Shown here: one piece after another, positions 35,301 to 48,128 of the stretch
How positions within the stretch are numbered: position 1 is the first letter of the stretch
Layout: the number at the start of each line of letters is the position of its first letter
Assembly: GCA_961205875.1 (NCBI GenBank)
Contig: OY540818.1
Coordinates: 11,134,761-11,198,760 of the forward strand
Reading direction: 5' to 3'
DNA: 64,000 bases
Source of the DNA: Sialis fuliginosa
Taxonomy: Eukaryota; Arthropoda; Insecta; Megaloptera; Sialidae
Program-made: the position numbers and the translations under genes
Notes under the pieces: model-generated
Database searches by the model: none
The model's input: the letters and a program-made list of their open reading frames with translations, nothing else
What the model was told of the DNA's origin: nothing

Positions 35301-36946
35301 GGAAATTTTAAATTTAAAGTTTTTGTATACTGTAGATGTAGACATCCTGCTTTTTAAGACAATGAGTAAACCGGAAATGGATGTTTACTTTTGTCTATTT
35401 TGAAATTTTATGATTATTTTTGAAACGCTGCGTAGGAGAAAAATGTTTCAAACACAAATATATTTTATGTTTCGTTCATTTTTCCGTAAATATATTTATT
35501 TTTTTATTAAAAGTTGTTGAGAACATTATTATCATTTATTTACGTTTTTGATATTTTTTGGTATCACGAACCATTCTCAAGATGTATTCATTTCTATATT
35601 TCTATATAAATATATACTTTGATTCATGTATACATAGTATTTTATGAAAACTATTTTCATTAAATTATAGTTGATTACGTTATAACAAATTGACATATAT
35701 CTACATTCTGTAATGATTAGAAAATAGTTGTAAAGTTTTACTTTATTGTTATAATTTATAGCTTTGTAATTGTTTGCAAATCAAATCAAATAAACAAAAA
35801 CAACAAGATCAAGTGACAAACTTACAATTATTTTTAAATATTCCAATTATTCAAAATAGCAGGAAGTTTTATAATTGGTTATACCAAGCTTTTATTTAAA
35901 GTATAATAAATAATGTTTTACAATATTAAATATTTTCCAGAATTAAGAGAAACATAGTTATAAATTTATAAATATATGCCTTCTTTGATTAAAAGTTTCA
36001 AAAAAATTTAACTATACACATTTTTTAGAACGATTTTTTTTAATTATTGAAATTTTTAGGAAAATAATATATGTAATATGTAATAATAACTTATCTACAT
36101 GGAAAAATTGTTTAATACAGTTAGTTTAGGTAATTTAAGGACATATTATGGGAAAATTTGTAATGCTCTCTGAAATTTTAATATGAAAATATATGTCAAA
36201 TGTAACATAGAAATTTATCTGAATTACGATTACTGTCCTGAGGTTACAATGCAGCATAGTAATTTTTTAGCAAAAAAATAAAATAAAGTTCCGTGTAGAA
36301 GTAATATACATACATATATGTATTCATCATTTGACCTTTATCTGTAATCGAAAAGCCAAAAACAATTTGTCCATGTGGTATTAAAATAAACATTTCTTGT
36401 TATGTTTCAATAAAAAATGGACTTCAAAGTTAATTACCATTTGTTTTAAATGAAATGAAATCACCGTGTTCAAATTTTATACCAAACTATTAATTAATTC
36501 AGCATTTCACAGAGGTAAAGGTCATGCCACCAACAAAAGCAAAAATATGCAAATTTGTGTAACTCTTCGAAATTGTTGAAAATTTTAAAATTTAAATAGA
36601 AATTCATACACGATCACATCTTTAATTCATAAGACTTTTAAAAAATACCAAAATTTTTGAATCGTGAGGAACAAAACGAATGTAAATTATGATTATTCTG
36701 CGATTTGATTTTTATGTGACTGACGTGATTGAGGTTAAAGGAGATGAACATGTTTTTTAAATTGATATTTGATTGCTGGAATAATATCGTTTGTTTCCTG
36801 TAACGACGTTTTGAAATTATATAAATCGATTACTAATAACCACAGATTCTAAACGTCCGTGTTTTATACTCATAATATTTATTGAATAATAATTTTCATT
36901 TTAGATTATACCGTAAATGTCTGTTCTCTCAGAGATTTACTTTCTT
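35301..36946. other. AT-rich intron, nothing seen
   Basis: Ordinary AT-rich DNA without recognisable structure. Confidence 0.45.
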
Positions 36947-37364
36947 ATACGGAAATATAAATTTACTACATTATGTAGAAAATTGTAGAATGTAGAAATG
37001 TTTTTTTTTAATTTTCACGTACCTAGGTTATAAAATACAGTATTACATCTATTTTGCCAATCTTAGTGGGGGGGGGCTTGTTTGTTCCCCTCTGCGGACA
37101 CCGGACAGACTGGATATTTATTTATGTAATTTGCCGATTCTTCTGCTTTCTTTAAATATAAATTTATTACATTATGTAGACAGGGGCGTCGAAAGAAAAT
37201 TTTCCAGGGAAAGGATTTTTATTTTTATTTTTACGTACCTGGATTATAAAATACAGTAATTATTGCATCTATTTAGTCGATCCTAGTTGGGGGATGCCTC
37301 GTTTCCTCCTCTCTGTGAACTCCAGATAAACTGGATATTTATTTAATTCTTCTGCTTTCTTTAA
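36947..37364 (+). repeat. Tandem direct duplication, ~200-bp unit, hAT-like content
   Basis: Unit 1 (about 36947-37147) and unit 2 (about 37148-37346) share ATATAAATTTA, TACATTATGTAGA, CACGTACCTAGGTTATAAAA, a G-rich patch (GGGGGGGGG or GGGGGATG) and CTGGATATTTATTTA. A third partial start follows. Unit 2 contains CAGGGGCGTCGAAAG, a hAT-like terminal word, where unit 1 has different sequence. Likely a duplicated mobile-element fragment. Confidence 0.75.
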
Positions 37365-38282
37365 ATTTTATGGCAAAAATAGTTATATAAAAAATTAAAA
37401 AGGTAATAGCCTCTAATTTTATTAAAATTATTGTTTAGTATTAATATCGTTGAAATATTCTTTTCCATTTTAATTTTAGACGGTAATAAAGGTGAAGTAC
37501 AAATCTGACAAAAAATATGTTTTGCAGAGAATTTAATTTGCTTTAATTTTGTATAAATCTAACTATTTTTTTGTCTAATTTTCCGATTCGGGACTTGATT
37601 TATAAATAGACATATAAAATCAATAAATAAATTTAATAATGTTAATTCTTGGATGTCATCCTACATTTAGCTTTTAGAATGTTTAAACCATCAAGTCTAA
37701 TTAAAGCCCCAAATGAAACATAACCTAAAAATACATACATTCAACAACCTCAAAACCTTAAGAGCGAGCATACTATTGTTAATAATTAATCCATGCATGC
37801 TTCTACAGACAATAATAAATTTTATTTATGTTTCCAGTATTAAGTAACGAGTATGTTCGCACATGTTGTTTGAGCATATGTTCGTAGATGCTGATATGCT
37901 TTAGACTTCATAATTATTGTTATCATGAGGGAATTTAAATTGATGACATAAATTTGATGTAGGTCTAGCATGTGTGAAATATAATTACCTTTTTAGATAT
38001 ATATTCCGCACAATTATACATATGTATGTCTGTAGTAATGTATGGGTTATGGTTGTTATTTATTAACATTTGTTCTTAGGTCATGAATCATCTGATTTTT
38101 GTCGTGAAAATTGAGAAAACATGTATATTATATAGAAAAAGTTCTATATGAGATCATGTATGTATTTGAATTAAAAATGACTAACTCAAGCAAATTAATA
38201 ATTATTTTATCTATTTCCGGTTAAACTGGAAGACATGTCAAAATAACATATAACTATAACATTTTTTTACTGATTGTGAATT
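37365..38282. other. AT-rich intron, nothing seen
   Basis: No exon-like, RNA-like or repeat signal. Confidence 0.45.
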
Positions 38283-38421
38283 AATTCTTCTTCTTCATGC
38301 ATATTTGTCTGCTGGCTTAGACTTTTCAAATGGGAAGTTGCTGATGGGCTAATCATAGCAGGAGAAAACAAACAGGGTGGCCGAGATAATAGAAATTATA
38401 TAAGGAGTCACTGAGGTTATA
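38283..38421 (+). repeat. Dispersed repeat family G, copy 2
   Basis: Shares TCTGCTGGCTTAGACTTTTC, GGGAAGTTGCTGATGGGCTA and CAAACAGGGTGGCCGAGAT with copies at 13493 and 41010. It lacks the interior segment of copy 3. Confidence 0.62.
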
Positions 38422-38904
38422 ATGATTTAAATTTTTATTTTTGTGTTTTTAAAAAATGTGATTGTGGGTACAGAATTCTAACTGAGTTAATATAATAAAC
38501 AAACGTATTAAAAAGTCTCTTTTGCAGACGCTAGGAGTCTTGAAACTTAAATACAAAAAAATGAACATGGCTACTTTTCGATCAAAACTAATACTTCTCT
38601 TATCACAAATATGGTGAATGCTATTTGGGCATATAATTTTTATTTTATTTTACATCGGTGTCATTTTCAAATACATTCTCATATTCAATCTTTTTGCAGA
38701 ATCCTGCGTTACTTCTTAATTATCAGAACACAAAAAGAACAATATATCGATATAACAATCGACTGCTCCACAATATTTCTTTCAAATAACGAAAACCCCG
38801 AAATTACAAAACAAATGATACCGTTTGTATAAAATTATATCTGAAAGAGATTTTTCTCCTGTGTATCTGCAACTAAAACAAAATACATAAACATATTTGA
38901 TGCA
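38422..38904. other. AT-rich intron; a 73-codon frame is probably chance
   Basis: The frame at 38611-38832 (MVNAIWAYNF...) has mixed composition but no domain, splice context or base-composition shift. Confidence 0.4.
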
Positions 38905-39058
38905 GAGCCTATAGTCTTTTTTAACGTCATGCATTTTTAACTAAAACCTGTTGGTTGGTATATGTATATATTTTTTTACTTTTTAAAGCGTTTTTCAACA
39001 TTATAGTTCCTTTAAAACAAACAAACAAAGGTCGTAGAATTTTGAATACCACTGCTCT
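38905..39058. mobile_element. Short hAT-like element
   Basis: Left end AGAGCCTATAGTCTTTTTTA; right end AATACCACTGCTCT, whose reverse complement starts AGAGCAGTGG. The subterminal AGTCTTTTTTAA block returns at 40490, so two members of one family lie 1.5 kb apart. Confidence 0.45.
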
Positions 39059-40471
39059 AAAGGGTTTAAATTAGATGACTCATATATTATTATAAACAGT
39101 ACTTTCAGTATAATGCACGTGAGTTAATATTGACGGCCTAGATTTGCAACAGCTAATGATAATTAGCGGATATAATACAGACCAAATTAATGTCACAGAC
39201 AGGCAGTTGTGTAAGCTGAAATTATTGTTATTTTATAAGTATTTAGTATGTACGTAAACAACCAGTTAAGTTCTAAGTTTCTGGAGCAATGTGGAACTTG
39301 TTAGGGGAGTTTTAATATACGAAGTTTCTTCAACTAAAACACAATTGAGTGTTTAGTCATTTTTGACGTAATATTGACAGTATATTAATTAAGTAAAATT
39401 TGAATATTAATTATAAAACATGAGTCGTTCAAATGCCAAAATGGATATTTTAACAAAGCATGTCATTTTTTTAAATCTTCTCAATAGCTGCCTAGGATTA
39501 CTTAATGGAATAGGAATTGTCTTGGGGTAATGAAGACTGGGGACTTTCAAATGACCCGGGGGTTACGGGAATGTCTAAAATTGATTAAAGTTTTTCAAAT
39601 ATTTATTAATTCTGAATATCAGAATCGGGAAACATTAATGGTAGACCTTATATAATAATCGTAATTACATTTCCCTAGTGAGAGTTATTCAATATCCTTT
39701 CCATAATTACAAAATAAATTGAAAACCAATATTTGGTATAATTTCAAGAAATAAAATACATTTTGGTTTCTTTCAAACCGTATTTAGTTTTTTTCAAATA
39801 TTTTTAACATAACGTACCTATTTGTTAATTTTAACTTTTTTTTCAATGTATTTATTATCTAAAAATCTAATAGAAAGTGTTGTCTTTATGAGCTAGGTAG
39901 GATTGTTTGATGACAATAAATTCTGGACTTTTTTATATTTTAGTCTGGATCTCTTAGAAAAATTGTTTTTTTAAATTTTTTATATGTATAGCATTATTAA
40001 TAATTAACAATTGAATCAACTTGCATACAGTACATCTATATTTAATAATAACAAAGTTTTATTCAAGTTATTAGTTAGCAAAATTCCTTTATGCAGAAAA
40101 TGTTTCCTCCTTAAACTTTTCCATTACACTTTCGAAACTTACAAGATTTAATTATTACAAAGCATACATTTTATAATATGCACTCTCTAGTATACATAGG
40201 AACTAAATGTATTACTTTATGTGGTTCTAAATGTATGCTTTAATTAATATAATTATGTGGTCAAAAGTACTTCCTGTTTCATGTTGATAAATACATATTT
40301 ACATTCGACCAATAGCATATTTCATAATATTTCATCACTAAATTACTCGTGAATCTATGATGTTTTGACGTCTCTCTATATTTTGTGACTGCAAATTAAG
40401 TACTAATTAAATATGCTATGATATACTTTGTTTTGTTAAATCAACTAATATAAATATGAATTACTTATACA
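39059..40471. other. AT-rich intron, nothing recognisable
   Basis: GC-richer spot at 39520-39570 (GACCCGGGGGTTACGGG) without a frame. Confidence 0.4.
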
Positions 40472-40545
40472 AGTGTTTCCCAACCTGCAGTCTTTTTTAA
40501 GGTGATGTATTTTTATTGTTAAAATAGTGTAATATTAGTTTTTAA
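40472..40545 (+). mobile_element. hAT-like end (GTGTTTCCCAACCTGCAG)
   Basis: The GTGTTTCCCAACCTG word is a well-known style of hAT terminal repeat. It is followed by AGTCTTTTTTAAGGTGATG, similar to 38912. Right limit unclear. Confidence 0.45.
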
Positions 40546-40967
40546 TATCTCTAAAGAAGAGATTGAAATGTCTTGAAACGCACGGTAACGAAAAAAGAAG
40601 CAATTTATTTTTAAAAATATAAATTTTGTTTGGCCAAGTACCCAAACAAACAATAAAATATAAATTATAAATTAATACAGATTTTTCCCTTTTTTTAAAT
40701 TTTAATACATTTTTGTACTAGAAAGTTAATGAAACCCACAAAAAGAGGTGATGTTTAAGAGGAATTTAAATTTACAGTTTTAAAACAATTCTACAGTTTT
40801 TTATATCTGATATTAGCTGTCTTAAAATATTATTTAAACTTAAAAGCAACAAATTATATTTAACATTTTATTAAGTTTGTTGATCATTTAAACATTTTAA
40901 ACGCAAAAGAAATTTAAGTTAATTGGAAGTTATTTGAATAGAAATTAATCAAGTTACTGCTGAATTG

Positions 40968-40983
40968 AAAAAAAAAAAAAAAA
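40968..40983. repeat. Poly-A run (16 bp)
   Basis: Sixteen uninterrupted A, shortly before family G copy 3. It could be unrelated or mark an inserted retro-copy end. Confidence 0.8.
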
Positions 40984-41009
40984 TTACTTCCTGAAGGTTT
41001 TGTAGTAAA

Positions 41010-41255
41010 TCTTCTTTTTCATAATGTATTTCTTGTCTGCTAGTTTGACCTTTTCAATAGCTTAGCTTTTGCTCTCTAACAAATTCTTTATAATACCAGA
41101 CATCAGACAGCTTCTTCATGGTTTCATTCTATTTGTAGAATGTATTTTGTGAGAGTGTGTTAGGGAAGTTAATGATAAGCTGATCATAGCCGGAAGATAC
41201 AAACAAGGCGGCCGATATTATAGGAATTGTATCACGGGTATTATAGCGAATAATT
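41010..41255 (+). repeat. Dispersed repeat family G, copy 3 (longest)
   Basis: Contains CTTCTTTTTCATAATG, TTGACCTTTTCAATAGC, GAGAGTGTGTTAGGGAAG, TGATCATAGCCGGAAGATAC and CAAGGCGGCCGATATTAT. Aligns with both other copies. No frame. Confidence 0.62.
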
Positions 41256-42687
41256 AATTAATATTTACCATTATAATCACAGAATTTTTAAGTAGGAATC
41301 TGAAGGTGTTATAAATAAAAAAATAAACTATCGAATGGGTAAAAAGGTTTTTATTAAACCGTCTGAATTGGCATCAGTGGCAAGTAACAAATATATCCTG
41401 TTAGCAACATAGTCGCGGTGAAACTTGTTAGCTGCTAAATGACCACGGCTAACATTCTAAACTAGTTATTTCTTTTAATTACCTCTACCCCTATGTCAAA
41501 CATAAATAACCAGTAAAAAACTTTTCTACCGTCATGTGATTCTCTTTTAGAATCGTTCGTTGCTTTAAAACATCTACCTACAGTATAAATATTTCATATC
41601 CGTGGAATATTTTGATGTATTCAACAACAATATTAAATTTTCTTTTTAATTAAAAAATAATAATGCTTTAATTAAATTTTGACTAATTAAAATTATATAT
41701 CCTTAATTTAGAAGGCAAAATCAGTTTATCTTTCATAATTTTGCTTATTACAATAATTTTTATATGTACGTTTTTACTTTTTCAATACACAAAATATTAC
41801 ATGAGCTTTCAACGGAATTACACATTTTGAATGTTTGTAAGTCTGTTTGTTTGTCGGTTTGTGAACGTTCTACATCCAGAATGGCAAAACTAATAAACAA
41901 AATAACTAATTGATTCGCAATTGAAGAAAATGTTTGAAATAAAACTTATAGAAAAATTCATATCTTAAATTAAGATACTAACCATTTATACGGAATAACT
42001 AATTGTTTTTTAAATATTTTTATTTTATTTAAAACTGAAACTAAAATTTGATATATCATACATTTCTCAAAAATTCTATTTCATCTAGTTATTTATGTTA
42101 CTCGACCTATTACAATATAAATATAGATTATAATTAAAACATAAGACAGATATTAGTAATGTAATAAATTTTTGTGTTCGGAATGTGAAACCTTGTCGCC
42201 ATTGTATTTAGTTTTTGGTATGAAACACACGTCTTAAAACAATTGCGAAGATTCTGTAATCTTCTCATTTATTAATTAGTGTAAGAGAACCACCACCAAC
42301 ACAATTATCTAAAATTAGTCTACTCTAAACTTATCTTTATATACATGCAGTTTCGTTTTCATCCCATTGGCTACATTAGGGGTTCAATGGTTAAGAATAT
42401 AATACAATTCTATATTAATAGGCCAATTACCTACTGTAATTTTAATTACTTTGTAGTCTAACACGTTTAAGAATAAATTTTCGATTAAATTGTATCGAAT
42501 ATAATCTTTCCAAATGCAATAATCGTGATAAACTCTGTTAATGCAATCACAGTTTTTTTATAAGAATCCATTAGTATATTTACTGTTATAAAATATATTA
42601 GTTTTCAAAATAATAACGCTAATTTATTATTTATCTGTAAAAAGAGACATTAGAAACATTAATCAAAATATTTCACTTTCTATATAC
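41256..42687. other. AT-rich intron; family H copy 2 at 41795-41890
   Basis: Apart from the second family H copy (AACGGAATTACACATTTTGA then CGGTTTGTGAACG) nothing is recognised. Confidence 0.45.
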
Positions 42688-43011
42688 TGCCCTACTAAGC
42701 ACAAATATGGTATATGCATTTTGATGCAAACAGAAAAAAATTCAGTTTGTATTTTTAAATTGTTGCCCTGAATTTAATACTTGCTAAAAATTATAAATAA
42801 AGTTTTCATTCTTTAGGTGAATTCATTTTTTAATGTCTAGTAATTCAATCCTAAAATGCAGATTACGGTAAACAAAAAAATGTGATTTTTATTAGAAAAA
42901 ACAAACCATATTAAACACTAGTAAGACGCAGGAAGATATAGATAGAGCCATTTTATGATTAACTCAATTTTGACAAAATTGTCAGATACCACATTTGTGC
43001 TTAGCAGGGCA
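42688..43011. mobile_element. 324-bp non-autonomous element with 25-bp TIRs
   Basis: The left end TGCCCTACTAAGCACAAATA then TGGTA matches inverted TACCACATTTGTGCTTAGCA then GGGCA, with two mismatches. No clear target duplication (left flank ATAC, right flank TTAT), so the superfamily is open. No coding frame. Confidence 0.82.
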
Positions 43012-46000
43012 TTATGAGAATTTGTTCGCAAGCAAAAGTAAGCCAAATTCTTTATGCATGATATCCAGTTTTAAATCCATAGACAGCATAACACATCTGT
43101 CAATCGCACTGGATCATTAGAAAATATGTGTTTTTGTTTATTTTTTATAACACCAAAGAAAAGTATTTCTTTAAGTGATATTTTAATCAATATTAACCTT
43201 TTGTTGATTTGGTTACTTCGGTATCTGAATAACTACATATATGAAATATTTATACCAATATACATACATTTAAACATAAGGGTAACTTGAATAATGTACA
43301 TCCATTGTACAAAATTTACATATTATTCATTCAATTTAATTATGTATATTGAGACAAGGTGAAAACAAGAAACATTACACTGAAATCATAATTGCTAAAA
43401 GTTAAAATATAAATTAATATAAGTATGCATTATTTTATGGTAAAATGTTGAACGAATTAAAAATAAAAGTTTTAAAAATTTCTAATTAATATTTGACGAA
43501 TAAAATAAAATAAAAATAACATTTTTTTCTTATATATTTTGAATTATCTGTAATTAAATGCAAATTCCATCAATGGTATGGAATAAATATAATAAAATTC
43601 AGGTATTATGTGTTTTTATTATTAAATTTTGATTTTATTTTTATAAAATAAATGTTGGTATAAAGATGAACTAGGAATATTACCTTTTAGATGTAACCAA
43701 TCAAAGCATTTGACCAATCAATTTTTTCCACCTGTCATTTTTCGGATTGGTTATTTAATAATAAAATACAAAATTATAGTTTTAGTTTTCTAAAGGTTTC
43801 CAATATAATTCTTTTTCTCTACTAACACGAAAAAAACTTGACCAAACTATATTTACTAGCAGATAAACTCGCAAAAGAATAGTTGGAATTGGGGAAATGT
43901 ATTAAGGATAAAATAAAATAATCAATTTTGTAAGAAAGTTCGAACAACAAGTCTAGAAGTGTGTAGCATGTGGAGTCGTACAACGGTCAAATTTTTAACT
44001 TCGTTGGCAACACCTGGGAAAGAATACAAGTTTCGTTAAATGTCGATACAATAAAAACAATAAGTCTAAATAAAAACTATTAAGTATTTTCTTTTATATG
44101 ACTAGTGAGTGAACACGTCAAAACTGACAGTAAATCAATGAGGCAGTTTATAAATATAATATTATTTATATATTTTATATTATTGAATATAGAGAAAAAC
44201 AATAATTTAAATTTATTTAATTTATGAGCACAAATTATATTTTAGATAACATTTTGTCTTATACAGGATGTAAAAGTTAACTACGGTTCATACAAATAAT
44301 TAATAACACATTACTTAGCGTTGTTACCATATCGCTCCACGAGTCATTGGCGTATCATTCAAATTTTAAAATAAATATCAATTTTCCATTAGAGGCCTGT
44401 TTCATTTTTTCCCTTACCTGTTTCACTTTTTCCCAAATTAGAAGTTAAAAATGAAACACATTTTTTTTCATTTTTAAAGTCTGTGTTGAATCGTACAGTT
44501 CAAATGACGTAGGTATGTATTTAAAATGGTTATTTATAAGCACATCTAGTAGAAAAAATTAAAGTATGAATTTGTATCGTTAACTGACAAAAAACATGAA
44601 AGATTTGTGTTTTGTTTCACTTTTACCCCAGTTGACCCCACAATGAAAAATTTTATACTATTTAAAAAAACCGTCAAATTGATTTAATTATTTATAAAGG
44701 AAACCAATAACAGTACATTTAAAAAATTCCAAATTAGCAAATCCGAATAAATAAATTTCCCATTAACATTGTTAAATGAATAAAAAGATAACAAAAATAA
44801 TATAAATAATGTAACATTGTGTGTGGAAGTGGCAGAGCGCAGAATATTAATTAACATACTGCAAAGGGCTGGAACAGCAAAGTAATAATTAGTAAGGACA
44901 AATAAAATTAAATGTAAATGCAATATAAATGCTAAACACTCGCGATAAGAGTGGAATTAGCGAATCTGCATGTGATATTATATTTAAGTTTGGGGGATGT
45001 GTTTAGTGTTTGTTTAGTCTATCAGTTTTATTTTAATTGGAATTATAAATTACTTTATAAAAATAACATACGCATGTATGTATAGTATAATGTTATTATC
45101 GCGTATTTTTGAGAGAATATTGCTTTTATTATCCGAAGATGATGTGGTAGAATTGACAATAAATCGAATATAGTACCTATACAGAAATCAGTTTGATATT
45201 CCTATTATCTCTAGTAGGGTTAAATAATTTGAAATGTGAAATGTCAGTCGAGCCTCGTGTACTAGTGTCCCGTATCGTATAATTTTTCTTTTAGTTATAT
45301 TTAATTGTGACCTCGGCATCATTACACATACTTTTAATTTAAAAACGAAGATATTAATAATATTAATAATATTGTTCTTTCATTTTTCATTTGATACTCC
45401 ACTTGTCTATAGGGGGGGGATTGGCAACTGTACCTCAACTAATTACGTAGAACTGCGTTAATTTACTATAGAAAATATCTAATATTAATATGTATGTACA
45501 AAATCCTATAAAAGTTAGCTTAACTTTTTTATGCTACTGTATTTAAAGTTTAAGAGATAGGGGATATAATAAAACTCGTTTTATTATATAAATGTTACTA
45601 TATAAGTTATATATTGGCGTTTTATTTATTGCTCTACGATTATTAGTTCCGGAGTTATAAGCTTTCAAAATATGACATATAATCCTTGCATTCGTGCTCA
45701 ACCCTTAATACCACTGGGAAATACGTAGTTCAACTAGTTATTTATTTAGTATTTTTAACATTAACAATATTATAAAATGTCCTTTTACCAATCTGTACCT
45801 GTAGATACATTATAAAACTGAATGAATATAGAATACCTATGTAATATGTATGTGTAATATGTATCGACATAGAGAATACTAAAACAAGCAGGAATTTGTT
45901 ATAAAGCGGTTTTATAATAGAGCAGATCATATAAATTTACACCATTAACCCTCCCGCAGTCCGATATTTTCCAACATTAATAACTTGTACGTCAGAGAGA

Positions 46001-46560
46001 AAAAGTATCACAAAAAATGAAAAGCCCCAAACAGACCAGCACACTTGAAATAAAACTCAGATTTGAATTATTGCGATCATGACCTATTTCTTATGGTGAA
46101 ATAATTCATCTCAAAAACGTATTCAGCATAGCAGAAAAAAGTCCATTGATAACAGTTCATTGTCATTTCTAAATAAAACATACTACTGTAATATTCCTTA
46201 GGCTATCCGACATATTAACTATTTCCTCTGCAATATCAAGAACGAAAGGGATTTCATATGTTCTCCGCATTTGTCTTATTTCTTCTTTATACTTCTTTTT
46301 CATTTATTGTTTCGTTCTTTTTTATACAAACAAATGAAATCCTATACATTCAAATTAATCTTTGCAATTTGATCGAAACGGATTTTATTGGATTATATCT
46401 TACCATATTTCAGTCTCAATATAAATATATTTAAAATATACATATTCTGTTTCATATAGATATATTTTTATTTTTATTTTTTATTATTAGTCTGTTTCTT
46501 TTATTTCGTACATTTTTACATCCATGTGTTGTTTTTATGCATGATAAAATATACAGCTTA
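43012..46560. other. AT-rich intron, nothing firm
   Basis: At 44399-44420 and 44607-44640, TGTTTCATTTTTTCCC, TGTTTCACTTTTTCCC and TTTCACTTTTACCCC bracket ~200 bp and could be an old repeat. AATATTAAT repeats near 45355. An eight-G run near 45413. Confidence 0.4.
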
Positions 46561-46565
46561 ATCAA

Positions 46566-46620
46566 TAGCTCAATAATACCGACATTGGGTAAGAATATGA
46601 AGGTTGGAAGTTCGAAACCC
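46566..46620 (+). other. tRNA-like pol III boxes, decayed SINE head
   Basis: TAGCTCAATAATA resembles an A box and GTTCGAAACCC a B box; they start 44 bp apart, as in a tRNA. Acceptor and T stems do not pair, so this is not a functional tRNA. A tRNA-derived SINE start is the best reading. Confidence 0.45.
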
Positions 46621-46647
46621 GCATGCATGTTATATTTTATATATATA

Positions 46648-48128
46648 CAGTGGCGTATCAACAAGTTTAAAATAGAATTATGAAAAGTTACGTCACTTTT
46701 TAACTTAGAGGTCCCTACATTTTGAAAATTCTAGTGGGAAAAAGTGTATTCAATTGTAACTCCTTAATCTAAAATTAATCTGCACCACAAACTCGAAAAT
46801 AAAAATGATTACGGCTTTAATGAGATTTTACCTAAAGCTGGTATAACCGATTCATGATAACTGATAAAAAATTTAAAGACGTCATTTTGTAGAGATTAAA
46901 TGCTAGTTATCGGCATGGTCATCCTTTTTCTGATAGCTCAGTAGTACGGTAATATATTGCTATTTAATTGATATTCATAGAAAATTGACGTTAAAATGTT
47001 GATTTTTGTAAAAAAATAAATTTTAAACACTTTTAAGGGGTTAGGGGTAGTCAGAGACACGAAAAAATGATAATTTTCAGTAATTTTTTTTCGCTATTAA
47101 ATCATTTTATTTTACAAAAGTAATAATATGGCCTTATTATACAATGTTTTGACTTGAAGTCACGAAAATTTGAAAAAAAAAAATTTTTAATTTCCAAAGT
47201 TATAGCTGTTTCTGTTGACCCAGTCCAAAAAAAAGGTCCTTGCGGTGACAATGATAAGTCCTTGGAGATTCATCTAAAATCAATCGGATAAGAAAAATTA
47301 GTTTTATAAATAGATAATCCTGGGCCTGATCGAAGCTTTTTTTTTTTTTTCAAAAATTAAAAAAATGGCGGACTCAGAAAATTTTTTTCTAAATTTGGGA
47401 AAAAGTCAACAGTTAATTGGTCTTAAAAAATCGAAATTTTTGAAAAAAAAAAAAATCCTTCGATCAGGCCCGAGTTTATTATGTATTCTAAAAGCTGTAT
47501 AAATTTCATTAAAATCTACTGAGCGGTTTTCAAGTTACAGTTGTCACCAGTTCAAAAAACATAGTTTTGAGAAAAACGCATTTAAAGTTTCGCACTAGAT
47601 TTACGTACCTGCTCCCGAGCGTTTAGGAGTGCCCGAGCGCTCTTTGTTATTTGTCGAAAAACTCGAAAAGTAATGATCGGATTGACTTCAAATTTTCAGA
47701 GAATATTTTTAAGATATTATACTTAAAGAAAATGCAAAAAAAAAATCGATTTTTTGAAAATCCTGACTACCCCTAACCCCATAAGTTTTAACTTTTTAAC
47801 ATTTACACCTAAAGCTATCATCTGAACTATTTTCATAGACAAGTAAATTATCTAATAACTGATTTTTATAGAAACAATAGTTTAGTCGTGAGAGCCTTTC
47901 AGACGTACAATTTAAAAAAGAAATCACTTTAAATGCATGTAACTTTTGATACGTTGAATATAGACATGACATTACAGACACTTTTGTAGAGAATTTTTTC
48001 TTCTACAAAATGATGTCCTTAAATTTTTTTTATCAATTATCAAGAGTCAGTAATACTAACTGTAGTACTAAAAAAAATTTTCCCATGTTATTTAAATAGA
48101 AACGAAGCCCCCCTCGCGGCACCTCTTA
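46648..48128. mobile_element. Composite region: larger inverted element around a nested one
   Basis: Starts CAGTGGCGTATCAAC (hAT-like). Outer arms near 46855-46893 and 48000-48045 are inverted copies (GATAAAAAATTTAAAGACG against its complement; shared CATTTTGTAG). It ends in GAAGCCCCCCTCGCGGCACC, a typical hAT-style G-rich end. A 744-bp element sits inside. Exact limits are uncertain. Confidence 0.5.
47037..47780. mobile_element. 744-bp non-autonomous element with 18-bp perfect TIRs
   Basis: GGGGTTAGGGGTAGTCAG at 47037-47054 is exactly inverted at 47763-47780. Flanks are TTAA (left) and ATAA (right), hinting at a TTAA target. Inside, GGGCCTGATCGAAG and CTTCGATCAGGCCC form a further perfect 14-bp inverted pair bracketing T- and A-runs. 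It also carries CTCCCGAGCGTTTAGGAG and TGCCCGAGCGCTC. No long frame. Confidence 0.85.

Noticed and set aside
46910..46945. Second A-box-like word TAGCTCAGTAGTAC
   Set aside because: No B box at tRNA spacing; no cloverleaf.
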